Part shown: positions 42,193-52,097 of the stretch, piece by piece
Numbering within the stretch: the stretch's first letter is position 1
How the letters are laid out: every line of letters starts with the position of its first letter
Source: Pomphorhynchus laevis
Lineage: Eukaryota; Acanthocephala; Palaeacanthocephala; Echinorhynchida; Pomphorhynchidae
Reading direction: 5' to 3'
Length of the DNA stretch: 64,000 nt
Assembly: GCA_012934845.2 (NCBI GenBank)
Contig: WNNJ02002327.1
Location: 62,001-126,000, forward strand
The notes under the pieces: model-generated
Seen by the model: the letters and a program-made list of their open reading frames with translations, nothing else
What the model was told of the DNA's origin: nothing
The model's database searches: none
Position numbers and translations under genes: made by a program

Positions 42193-42911
42193 GAGAGTTA
42201 TTGGTTCTTTGTATATAAAAATAAAAGAAACTCTTTGTTTTTTGATCTTTGTAAGCTGGGATATTTTTAGTTTTGTTGGGACTTACTTTAGTTAAAGGAG
42301 AGGTTAATCTTGGAAAGCTAGGTACGGTGCTCAAAGTGAGACTGGGGTCAATTGATCAACCTGCACTTTTGAATAGGTACACGACTTAGCTGGATGAGAT
42401 TAACCTAATACATCATTGTGATTGCACTGGTAGGGGTCTTATTTGAAACTGATGTTTACTCCCTATAGGTGTCAATTACGGTGATGATATTATCCTTTCT
42501 TCTAAATAAGTTATCAAACTGATGATCAATATGAGTACAACTGAAATAAGTTTCTCTCTAAATTGATTATTATGTTTTAAGAAATACTGAGTTTTTTACG
42601 GCTCATATTTCGTGTTAAGATTACTTGTTTTTTGAAACAATGATCTGGTTATTTTTCTTTTTTATAAAGAAAATAGCTACTTTGAACGAGTATAACATAC
42701 TCTTCTTAGTCATGGTTTAATTTCCTGCTAACTTTATAGTGATCATAGGAATAATGTTTACCTATTATAAACACTTGCATCTTGCACAAAGATCTCGTTG
42801 TAGTTCTAGAATTACTGTCAGAACAACCTCTGAAGTTTTTCATTATTGATAGCATCTATGGATACATATTTCTATCATCTGTCTTCTACCAAATTACTTG
42901 CACTGGGAGCA

Positions 42912-43907
42912 AGTAATTTAACCGCATCTCCATTCCCGTTGTTATCTCATCTCTCAGGTCCCTCGGGTTGCCTGCGAGAATTGTTAACAGGGTGGAGATA
43001 CTGCTATACACCAAGCGATTCTATTATGAAGACGACCCTGATGCGCATCAGTTCTACCCTATCACGGGTGTGCCTCAAGATTCACCTCTCTCCTATCTTA
43101 TATCTTGCTGCCTCCATCAATCTATTCAAAATATTTGAACGCGAACAACTCTAGTGGTGTACGCTGATGACACCACAGCCCTGTTCACTGTACACAGGTG
43201 CAAATACGTAGTATCAGACATCAGTCGTTTCTTTTTAAGATTAAAAGACCAGTTGCCCAAATTCAACCTTGTTTTAAACTCCGCTAAATCGCAGGTAGTT
43301 GTCTTTCATGGCTCCCCTGCGACGAAGCAAAAACTTAAGAGACTAGCACTATCTGAGCACTCCTCCATATTTGCATCTGAACCACACCCTTCCTTCACAA
43401 GTCGAGTAAAATACCTGGGGTTCACCGTCTCGGTGATCTGGTCGGCGAAAGCCGACCTGGATAGACTTAAACGTATCCTGAAGAGAGCTATATGGGCTCT
43501 GAAACGGGCTCAGCATATGTTGTTGAAAGGGAAAACCCAGGTGCGCCTCTGAGACACTCGGGCTATCTCGGGATTAGTCTTCTTTTCAAGAGTACGTCTC
43601 CTAGAGCAAAGGCTTAGGTTTCTTAAGCTACTCGTTTCGCGTTTACCCAGCATTGTCCGCGCCGATTGGACTCTTCGGGGGGGGTGAAAGACCCCGGGTG
43701 GTTCAGTCGGAAGGCGACGGGTTGGATCGGTTAGGGGCTCTGATCCCCTCTGGATTTGAGGGCATAAAAAGGGATTGAATACGGAATGAAGAGAGAAGAG
43801 TGAAGTTTTTTCTATTTTTGACTGACCTTGATTTTTGACTTATAACATCTATCCTTTTATTTTTTAGGCTTTTGTATTAATAAAATCTTTGTTGTTGAAG
43901 TTGCAAA
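42912..43907 (+). pseudogene. LINE-J copy 2, distal RT and 3' UTR (unit 2)
   Basis: Duplicate of 32,225-33,220, with VYADDTTALF, LVLNSAKSQVVVFHG and LKRILKRAIWALKRAQ. One extra small deletion near 43,149 splits the frame compared with unit 1. Confidence 0.75.
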
Positions 43908-44003
43908 CCTCAGTCTTTGCAAGAGAACAAGGAGCTTCTGTTGCCTAAAATCACCGTCTAGCTTTTCTCTCAACTTCAATTCAGTTGCGGGGAGTACAAT
44001 CTA

Positions 44004-44127
44004 CTGATGATAGTCAATTAGCTCGAAACGATGATTTTGTCATTTGTGACAATCTCACTGTTGAATTTTTTTCGTGGTGCTGACAACCACGAAAAAATCT
44101 CATTTTCATATATAAATGAAAATGAGA
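44004..44127 (+). other. Twin perfect hairpins beside a ribozyme-like core (unit 2)
   Basis: Copy of 33,318-33,441. Both hairpins (44,067-44,097 and 44,098-44,127) are kept perfectly, as is the ctgatga...cgaaac pair. Confidence 0.7.
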
Positions 44128-44245
44128 TAAGTAAAGAGTAAAAAAAATTTCAACAAAAATTCAGGACATTAACAAAGACAAATATTCAATGTAAACCACT
44201 TTAAATTGATTTTCAACCGGAAAACGAACTCATAAGTCATATTAT

Positions 44246-44817
44246 AAATTAAAATTTCTGTAATAACACACTGGAAAGCCGATACAGCAACAGTAAGGAC
44301 AAAAGATAAGGAATAGCGAAAAAGAATAGAACGTCATAGAACAGATGTTCGATCATTTTTTCAATGTGCCCAATGCAACAAATTTTCAAGTACAAAATTC
44401 ACGAGTGTCAACCGAAAAATTTCGAGATGTTCTTAAGACGCAAGTAAAAACCTAAAATGTTTAACGTACTTTTATCGGCAAGAATATATCATATAATATC
44501 CGATGACAACAACGAACTTTATTCATCTTCAGTGTTTGATAAACGTATTCGACAAACTCTTTGCAAAAAATTGAGATAAATTTAAAATATTTCGAAAATG
44601 TTCGAAAATGAAATTGATAATACATGACGAGAATTTGAAGCCAAAACTGGATTGAATGCATTGCAGAAAGTCATCAACAAATTTTTGTACAGGAAGTTGT
44701 GTACAAAAAATCAGAACATTAAATATTCAAAGTAGACAAAAATTCAAAGTTGATTAACGAACAGAAAAAAATCATAAAATAAATTCAAAAATTCATAACA
44801 AAAGCTTAAATTAGAGA
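44246..44817. repeat. R-A noncoding repeat (unit 2, upstream copy)
   Basis: Copy of 33,560-34,140, shorter by about 9 bp near 44,766 (one short A-rich word lost). Confidence 0.7.
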
Positions 44818-45585
44818 GTGGAAATCAAATTAGAGAGGTACTTTGTCGCTAACTTCTGCGACATTGCTGAATTTGAGAGAAAACCTATTATGGCCTCCCT
44901 AAAAATAAGTAATCTTCCTACACAGATGGAGGAAGAAGACATCCATCTTATTAGTAAGACATACAAGATAAAAAACGTACGCCCCCTGTTTGGGAGGAAC
45001 GGTCTACCAATTAATGTTGGATTCTGCTCCGCCGTCATATGGCAGGCTGAACTCTTAGAAAAATCCGCCTGCAACACCATTATGTGTTTTAACCTCAAAT
45101 TTAGAGTGCTTAGCAAGGAAGAATACACCTACCCGCACTGTAGCAGGTGTCACAAATGGGGGCACTGGACCTCCAGCTGCAGTGCGGTCCAGCGCAGTGG
45201 GAAATGTGGTAATGAAGATTGCCCCTCCGCCGAGTCCTGGCTTCCATGTACAAATAATCTGGCCTGCTCCAGCTACGGAGGAGCGCATCCCGCGTGGAGC
45301 AGGAAATGCGAGCATTTCAAGAAATATCAGTCTCTATTCATCAAACCCTCCAGGTCGTCTAAGCCGGCACCTGATTCTTTTTCTCAGGCAGCAACCATAA
45401 TGTCCTACAGCGAGCTGTTGTCGATTATGGATCAGCGTTTGTTTCAAAGAGAGGTCCAAGCGTTAATAGCGGCCTCTATTTCAAATCTATTTGTGAATCA
45501 AGAACTTCCTGTTTCTTCACTCAAGACCTCGAACCAAAGGGGGGCTCTGATAACGTCGTCCCCACAATCAAGATTGGAAAGTTGA
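44818..45585 (+). CDS. LINE-J subfamily 2 ORF1 (255 aa, open), unit 2
   Basis: Near-identical copy of 34,141-34,908, with the RRM-like region, the CCHC knuckle CSRCHKWGHWTSSC and further knuckles. It differs at about three residues. It also ends at the first residues of the endonuclease, so no ORF2 accompanies it. Being open in both units could mean constraint, but the time since duplication looks too short for the test to be strong. Confidence 0.75.
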   Translation: MEIKLERYFVANFCDIAEFERKPIMASLKISNLPTQMEEEDIHLISKTYKIKNVRPLFGRNGLPINVGFCSAVIWQAELLEKSACNTIMCFNLKFRVLSKEEYTYPHCSRCHKWGHWTSSCSAVQRSGKCGNEDCPSAESWLPCTNNLACSSYGGAHPAWSRKCEHFKKYQSLFIKPSRSSKPAPDSFSQAATIMSYSELLSIMDQRLFQREVQALIAASISNLFVNQELPVSSLKTSNQRGALITSSPQSRLES

Positions 45586-45774
45586 TCAGACAGAAACAAT
45601 AGGGAAATGATGATACTGCCCAGGGGCAAGTCTCAACCCTAGATGGGGCTAGCGGTAGGAAGGGAAACCTTCCTGCTCCTAACTCTGTCTAGGCTGGCAA
45701 TCCCCCATCCCACTAATCCATCACAATGCAGAGTACTCGTGAGCCTTTTTCACTTAATATTCTTCAGTGGAACT

Positions 45775-46317
45775 CTTTTATCGGCAAGAATATATCATAT
45801 AATATCCGATGACAATAACGAACTTTATTCACCTTCAGTGTTTGATAAACGTATTCGACAAACTCTATGCAAAAAAATTAAGAAAAAATTAAATAATTTC
45901 GAAAATGAAATTGGCAATACATGATGAGACTTTGAGTGCAAAAACTAAAAATTAAACTGAAAGTTATGTACTTCAACACAATTTTGTAAAGAAAGTTGTG
46001 TACGTAAAAAAATCAGAACATTAGCAAAGAGAAAATATTCAAAGTAGACAAATATTCAAATTTGACTTACGAACAGAAAACAAACTTAAAAATCATAATA
46101 AATTCAAAAATTCATAACAAAAGCTCAGAACTAGAGAGTGGAAATAACGTTTCAAATGTTACAAACATATGATAATTTTAAAGAATAAAACGTAATACAA
46201 CCTAACTGCTTTACAAATAAAAAACATTTAATAACTGAAAAACGATTAATGTAGTTTATGTCTATATTCACAGAAAGCCCTGCATATAAAGTGGTTAAAC
46301 TTCAAGTTTAACCACCA
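45775..46317. repeat. R-A/R-B noncoding repeat (unit 2, downstream copy)
   Basis: Copy of 35,098-35,640. The following 46,318-46,655 is the same featureless linker as 35,641-35,972. Confidence 0.65.
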
Positions 46318-46655
46318 ATTAATGTAATTGTTTCACCTTTTTGAAAATTAACCTTTGTTTCTTGTTATTTTAAATAGTGTATTATTATCAAAAACTGTCT
46401 AAATTAAAAGCAAACGGATATATTAATCTTAGCTTTTTAAATATGTATCCAAAATATTTAGATTTAAAAGGTACATCCCGTGAAAAAATACTTTAATCAT
46501 AATCAAGATAATAAAGAAAATTGACTTTCAAACATACTTAAAAATTCTGTAACATTATAAACTCGTTTAAATTACAACCATTTTTTAAGAAAACCAACAA
46601 GGATTCTAATATTCTTTCCGTTATGTATTTAACAGGAATAATCTCAGCATTATAG

Positions 46656-47790
46656 TCATTAGTTGGGGTAGAATTCTAGTTCCTAAGAGCTTGCCAAAAA
46701 AGAAGAATAAAAAGGCGTGATTATCAGTAAAGATTTGTCCAAGTGTTCAAAATACGATACTAACAATCAAGTTGATCTTGTGAGAATGAATTACAATATT
46801 CAATTAAATGATAAAAATCCGAAAACCATTAGATTTAGAATTTGTAAATTCAACCTTTACTGAAATTTATGAGTTTGATGCTAAACATGCTAATGTGGAT
46901 CAACATAAACTTTATTAGAAGTAGAATGATATAATAAGAGGCAATGGAAGTTTAGAAAATAGACTCCAAAGAGCGCCTAACATACAAATTTCATCAACAC
47001 CATACAACAGAATAAATACAACTATCAAAATCTTTTCATCAAACAATCTACATGATATAATTTGAAGTAGCAAAAGAGTTATCTCTATCATTGCAAATGT
47101 AATGTTTAATGATGAGCCCAAAATCAAAGTGTTTCTTGAATCATCTTCTAGATCTGTCCCTATACTAGATTGTTCGATGAATATGATACTTGATTTATGT
47201 TCTCATTCAATTAGTCATGAATTTATAATTCATAAATAAACTTGCTTAAGACAAAAAATCAATAACTGAGTAACGATGAATGCAATTTATGTCTACATGA
47301 ACAGAAAGCCCTGCATATAAATTAATGAAATTTAAAGATCATAAAGGACAAAGCGAGCAGATTTGAAAAATAAACAAAATACACACGACGCAATTGTAAA
47401 ACGATGTTCATCTCATGATGCTAGTGGTGAGAAGGATTTCTCTTGATGCAGTGATGGATTGACACTTTCGGGACAATGGATTTACAGTCATATTGATATT
47501 TTAAAGTTCGAATCCGATCAGCACCAGTGTACGGTGAAAGCAGAAAATAAGGGTCGAAACGTGAAATGTAGGTCTGGGTCAGCAGCTGATTAGACTCACC
47601 CAGACTGATAAGTAGCGTCCTGCTGTATCAAGAATAAGAACCATACCTGTGAGGATAATGTCGTGCCACAATCTTAAAGGCAACACAACTTATTCTTGAA
47701 TCTAATACAGCACTGTTACTACAGCGCATTTCTTGAGAAAACTATATTCGTATAAGTATTGACTTTGACAAATCCATCTAATTTTGAAGA
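46656..47790. repeat. Tandem macro-repeat, partial unit 3
   Basis: Matches the first 1.13 kb of units 1 and 2: the decayed ORF-like stretch (46,667-47,240), R-B and the SINE-like insertion (47,506-47,674). Similarity stops at about 47,790, where an R-A/R-B copy takes over. The third unit was therefore cut short by recombination or by later insertion and deletion. Confidence 0.88.
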
Positions 47791-48755
47791 TTTTAACAAT
47801 TATTTATTAAAATGACAAATATTCAAAGTAGACAAATATTCAAAGTTGATTTACGAACAGAAAACAAACTTAAAAATCATATAAATCATACGAGACTTAT
47901 ATAAATCATATAATACATTCAAATCAAGGTTTACATGGGATGGGGAAGCGAGAGGCCATCAAGTTCTGGTAGTCGAGATTCAAGGATCGACATGCTCCCG
48001 TATGGTGTATCGTATGTCGCTTAACTTTTTCTTAATTATTTACTTATGATGTCTAATTAAAATTTTTACCAAGATAAAAAACTGGATCAAACACATTAGG
48101 CAAGAATGTGCACAACAAATTCTAGACATTAGCATAGACAAAATATTCAAAGTAGACAAAAATTCATAGTTGATTAACGAACAGAAAACAAACTTAAAAA
48201 TCATATAATAAATTCAAAAATTCATAACAAAAGCTTAAATTAGAGTGGAAATAAAAAATTCAAAGATAACGTTTTAAGTGTTGCAAACATATGATAATTT
48301 TAAAGAATAAAACGTAATATAATTTAACTGCTTTACAAATAAAAAACATTTAATAACTGAGCAACGAAGAATGCAGTTTATTTCTATATTCACAGGAAGC
48401 CCTGTATATAAATGGGTGGTGAAACTTCAAGATCCGAAAGGAAAGAGCGTGCAGATTTGAAAAACTAACAAAGTACAATGGACATAATTGTAAAACACAA
48501 CTCATCTCATGATGCTAGTGGTTAAAAGGATTTCTCTTGATGCAGTTATGGATAACAAATTCCTGGACAATGGAATTGCACTCATATTAATATTTAGAAG
48601 TTAAAGGAAACACAATTTATTCTTTCATCTAATACAGCACTGTTAATACAGCGCATTTCTTGAGAAAACTATATTCGTATAAGTATTGACGTTGACAAAT
48701 CCAACTAATTGTTAAGGTTTAGACGATTGTTCTTATAATTCCAACGATTATATAT
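47791..48755. repeat. R-A and R-B repeat copies with a unique insert
   Basis: R-A (caaagtagacaaatattcaa) occurs at 47,798 and again near 48,120. Between them about 180 bp (47,930-48,110) looks unique in this window. From 48,236 R-B follows, closest to the copy at 2,140-2,640. Confidence 0.65.
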
Positions 48756-49565
48756 CAGATGTGGTCAACTGATGGCGAATGCGCCACATTTGGCGCATTG
48801 AACGATGCATGATAGCGCATTATCTTTTTAATAAAGTCAAAATTTTTCTTAAAAATTCTCAGTTATTTTACGATTATTTCCAAAAGTTTGAACACTTTAA
48901 CAAAAACAAAATTGTGTATTTTTCAACATTTTTGATTAAAAAGGGCAAACATTTGAAAAATGTGTGGGTTCTTGCAACAACAAAACTTTTTTATTTGGCA
49001 AACAAACCACTAAAAATACTGCCCCGTGCCCCCTTCTTATCCTTTATTTGTATGGAAAGTGTTTGTTCTCAATTAAAACTACTTTAATTTTGTTTTTATA
49101 TTTATATACCCTCCAAATCAATAAAATAAATTCGGAAAGTATATTAAAACGTGGATTTTATCCAGAATGATAAAACGATCATCATTTATCAAGAGTCCCG
49201 AAGGTAAGCCGTTGTGTATTGTCAGCGAAAAAACATTAGCTTACGAAAGAAAGCATGATCTTAAAAGACATTATATAACTCAGCATAAAAATAAAGAGGA
49301 AAATGAAAATATGCTAATGCATGATTCTACATTACGAAAAGAATATATTGAAAAGAGAATGAAAGAAATTAGATGGAGGCAGAATGCTGCTATCAAAGCG
49401 ATTTCGGAAACCTCGGCACTGACAGAAGCCTCACATGAAATTGCCTTGCATTTGGCAAAAATAAAAAAAACCTTTTTTAGATTGAGATGAAATCGTAAAG
49501 CCATGTCAGAAAATTTTTGCAAAATACCTTGGCAATAAGGATATTAAAAAGAAGGCTGGATAATT
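48756..49565 (+). mobile_element. hAT-type DNA transposon, 5' end with transposase start
   Basis: The left terminus begins cagatgtggtcaactgatgg and continues gcgccacatttggcgc, a pattern common to hAT terminal repeats (CAG start, then a GGTC-AACT word and a GGCGC/GCGCC palindrome). A 400-bp leader is followed by the transposase N-terminus at 49,167. The right part of the element is missing; the sequence passes into a LINE scrap at about 49,620. Confidence 0.65.
49167..49560 (+). pseudogene. hAT transposase N-terminal fragment (GTF2IRD2/ZBED-like)
   Basis: A BED-like region (LKRHYITQH with upstream KPLCIV; the first zinc cysteines are partly changed) is followed by YIEKRMKEIRWRQNA and ALTEASHEIALHLAKIKK. 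That block is typical of the hAT family domesticated in vertebrates as GTF2IRD2 and ZBED5-like proteins. Just after KKTFF the family's next words continue in another frame (EIVKPCQKIFAKYLGNKDI), so a frameshift lies near 49,485. Only about the first 130 of some 600 residues are present. Confidence 0.72.
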
Positions 49566-49621
49566 TACTCTTTAAAAACAGACAATAACAAGGTGAATTG
49601 AGGAAATGTCACAAGATGTAT

Positions 49622-49807
49622 CTCATCAGTTGAAGGATCTTGACAGTAATCAAGTCTTGAGAAAAGAAGAGAAGATATGAGAGTCATACAAGGGAAATCG
49701 ATCAATCTACGAACTTGACGGAGATTGCGGAGTATCAAGGTAGATGAGCGTACTTTATCACTAACGAAAGGTTTAAGTGAAAGTCGGTTGTCAAAATGAA
49801 AGCCTAG
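49622..49807 (-). pseudogene. Antisense LINE reverse-transcriptase scrap (CR1-group thumb region)
   Basis: On the minus strand this reads LGFHFDNRLSLKPFVSDKV, then RSSTLILRNLRQVRRLI, then SSLLFSRLDYC. That is the conserved region after YADD in CR1/Jockey-type RTs (LG-x-x-D...LS, then the LDYC box). It is open over about 60 codons. It may belong to the same family as the scrap at 60,760-60,985, which covers the region just before it in the protein. Confidence 0.7.
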
Positions 49808-49814
49808 GAAAACG

Positions 49815-51845
49815 AGATTATTATTAATAATAATAATTTAGCTGCTTTCTCGACGATGCTTTTTCTTGAAAAAATACTTCTTCTGCCTTCGCTGTCAGAC
49901 GAAGTGATATCGCGTGTGATTCTGAGTAGATAATATCGACACGGAAGACACGTAGCTATGTGGGAATTAGCTGTGATGTCAGAAGATGTAGAAACAAGCA
50001 AAAAGGAGAGTGTCGCAGTAACTAACAACGACTAGGAATGTCTGCCGGATTTTTATCCGTTGATATCCATTGTATAGGAGTACCATGCAGATCCTGTAGA
50101 AAAAGGTTCCCCATGGGCACCGTTTTTGCTCTCCCTTTGAGAACTGAGTAATATACCCCAATGTTATCGGTGTATATCTCTGCGTCTGGGTATAGTTGAT
50201 GACCACACCAGGCGACTAAGAGCTCAGCCTCAAAAATTGGAAGTTCATATGGTAACTCATACGTATGTACCTTCCCTTCTAAGCCAACAATCCCAATTTG
50301 ATTCTGGGTAGCATCCACGAAGATTCTTTCATGGCACGCTCTTTGTTGTTTAGGTAAAACCAGGGGCTCCTTATCAATGAGCCACTCCAAAAACCAGGAC
50401 TGCCATGGCTCATCCTGGTAAAAAAGCTTGTGCGCTGTGGAAAAGAAAGGTAGATAGTAATTTATCAAACCTCTCAAACGCATTCCTTGGCGACTAGAGA
50501 CTGGTGATTTCAAAATTCTCAAATACGCCACCGCCGCCCTAAAGCGTGATAACGCATCTGAGGTAATCTCGACACCATCCGTCGACCAAGTGCCTCCTAA
50601 GAAAGTTATTTTCTTGCGAGGTCTCAGAATGCACTTCTCTAAATTTAGAGACAGTTTTCCACTTTTACAGAGAGAAAGAAGCTTACGCACTGCTGTCATA
50701 AGAGTTGTCTTAGAGTTGTGCGAAAGGATCATATCGTCAATATGAGTCCATGCTTCAACCCCTTGCTTACGAGCGAAATGTGTTATGGCATTGCCAACCA
50801 TTTGCGCCCAGAAGGGGCCCCAAGGTATTCCGAAAGGCACGACCTTGTAATGATAGTATATACCATTATATTCAAAAGCCGTTTTAAGCCAATCTGAAGG
50901 GCATAAGGGGATTTGGTAAAACATTGATTTAAAGTCAATTTTGACATACCAATCCTTACAAACAATATGTTCTCTATCTAAGACCTGATATATGGAAGGT
51001 AGATAGAAATCTGGGGTTTTACACCCATTCCATATCCACCCATCATATATCAGTCTGTAAGAATCCTTCTTGGGGATCAAGAAGACTCTAGAACAGTATT
51101 GTGGTTTAGTCCTTTTTGGTAAAGGAGCTATTATACCCTTCCTGATGTGATATCGAATGGCCTTAGTGAGCGCAGGACTCACGTTAGAACGCCATCGACG
51201 CCAATTCACCGGCATGGTTTCAATTCTCACTCCATTTCGGAATATAGAACGTACATGTCCTGGTGCCTGACTTTGTTCTAAAAGTCGAGGAATGTCGGCC
51301 ACATCAGATACCTCAGGATGACGTTGGTACGATGAAGATCGTATCCTAACTATCTCTCCTAACAACGATCCAAGATCGATGTCTTCCTATTCACGTTCGA
51401 TGAACATGTCTTGGTGCGCTAGGACTATTGATGTTGGTTCCTGCTGACTGAGTATGTCTAGATACTCGTTTACCGTCAGATTACCTTTCATCAATTGTAT
51501 GAGATTCTGTTGAAGAATTGCATACCCGTCCTCTCCTGATATCTGATCTACAATTTCTCTAATTGGTGGCCTAAATAAATCAGGGATCACCGAGAAGATT
51601 GCATGCATCATCCCAGGGTCTCTACCTGTAGAGTGATGGATCAGATTCCTGACAGTTTCAGCAGGGAAATGAGCTATAGGGAGTTGACGTCTATTATGCT
51701 CAATACCCCTACCGCTCTGCCGCTCGAAAGTTTCAAAAGCCCAGTCAAGAAGCTTATCTTGAGCTGCCCTTCGAGATTGCGTAGGATACACGTTATGCAC
51801 CTTACGTTGATAAACCCTATATAACGCCTCATCTTCCCAGAAAAT
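49815..51845 (-). mobile_element. Fossil retroelement with RT and RNase H (LTR/DIRS-like), incomplete
   Basis: On the minus strand a gag-like ORF (about 51,387-51,845) is followed by a 447-codon pol-type ORF (50,022-51,365). The latter carries reverse transcriptase (YSRVFLIPKKD-type fingers, WYVKIDFKSMFYQIPL palm, an IDD catalytic box) and RNase H ending in a DKNPADIPSR word. This domain order is that of LTR-type and DIRS-type retroelements, not LINEs. No long terminal repeats, integrase, recombinase or envelope are visible. The element is incomplete and is treated as a fossil; long open stretches suggest it is not very old. Family placement is uncertain. Confidence 0.65.
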
Positions 51846-51872
51846 TTAAAACTGTTCTAGCAAATTACAAAG

Positions 51873-51959
51873 AGCGATTATAGAAGAACGATTATAGAAG
51901 AGCGATTAATCGATTATAGAAGAACGATTATAGAAGAACGATTATAGAAGAGCGATTAT
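51873..51959. repeat. 14-bp minisatellite
   Basis: About six copies of cgattatagaagaa with small variants (gaagagc ends), lying between the fossil retroelement and the first RLE-type LINE. The word gaacgattat recurs just upstream of RLE-2 at 55,323, so it may be part of the 5' region or target of these LINEs. Confidence 0.85.
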
Positions 51960-52097
51960 CAAGAAAAAGTTATAAGTGTTCAAGATAATTTCTGAACAAC
52001 TTACCACACAACTTTCTTGGTTATTATTATTAATACAGGTCAAATACAATAACAAACATCTTACAATTCACAATCGGAAGAGCAAGATCCTTGCTAA

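Larger units (their letters stand above)
38626..42911 (+). repeat. Inner tandem gene array 2: three repeats
   Basis: Repeats have MTPATG at 38,995, 40,443 and 41,888 (spacings 1,448 and 1,445 bp). The first matches copy 1 of array 1 and the last resembles copies 7 and 10, so both ends of the array are conserved between units. The middle is one full-length gene. The edges fall at the same bases of LINE-J as in array 1. Confidence 0.92.
35973..46655. repeat. Tandem macro-repeat, unit 2 (10.7 kb)
   Basis: Same order and orientation as unit 1, with an inner array of three instead of ten repeats. The length difference between units (about 7.1 kb) equals the difference between the two arrays. Identity outside the arrays is very high: the 768-bp ORF1 copies at 34,141 and 44,818 encode proteins that differ at only about three residues. 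Confidence 0.93.

Noticed and set aside
21569-42334. Recurrent minus-strand 65-94 aa frames (MSTVPSFPRLTSPLTKV type) in every array repeat
   Set aside because: They recur because the DNA repeats are near-identical. They lie antisense to the ORF end and 3' flank, have no promoter of their own and resemble no family.
20830-42911. CRISPR array or prokaryotic repeat
   Set aside because: Repeats are 0.8-1.45 kb and contain ORFs; all surrounding proteins are eukaryotic transposon proteins.
48779-49087. 102-aa ORF upstream of the hAT transposase
   Set aside because: It begins within the hAT terminal repeat and shows no family resemblance; most likely leader sequence.
51603-51824. Plus-strand ORF antisense to the gag-like frame
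   Set aside because: Shadow of the fossil element's coding strand.
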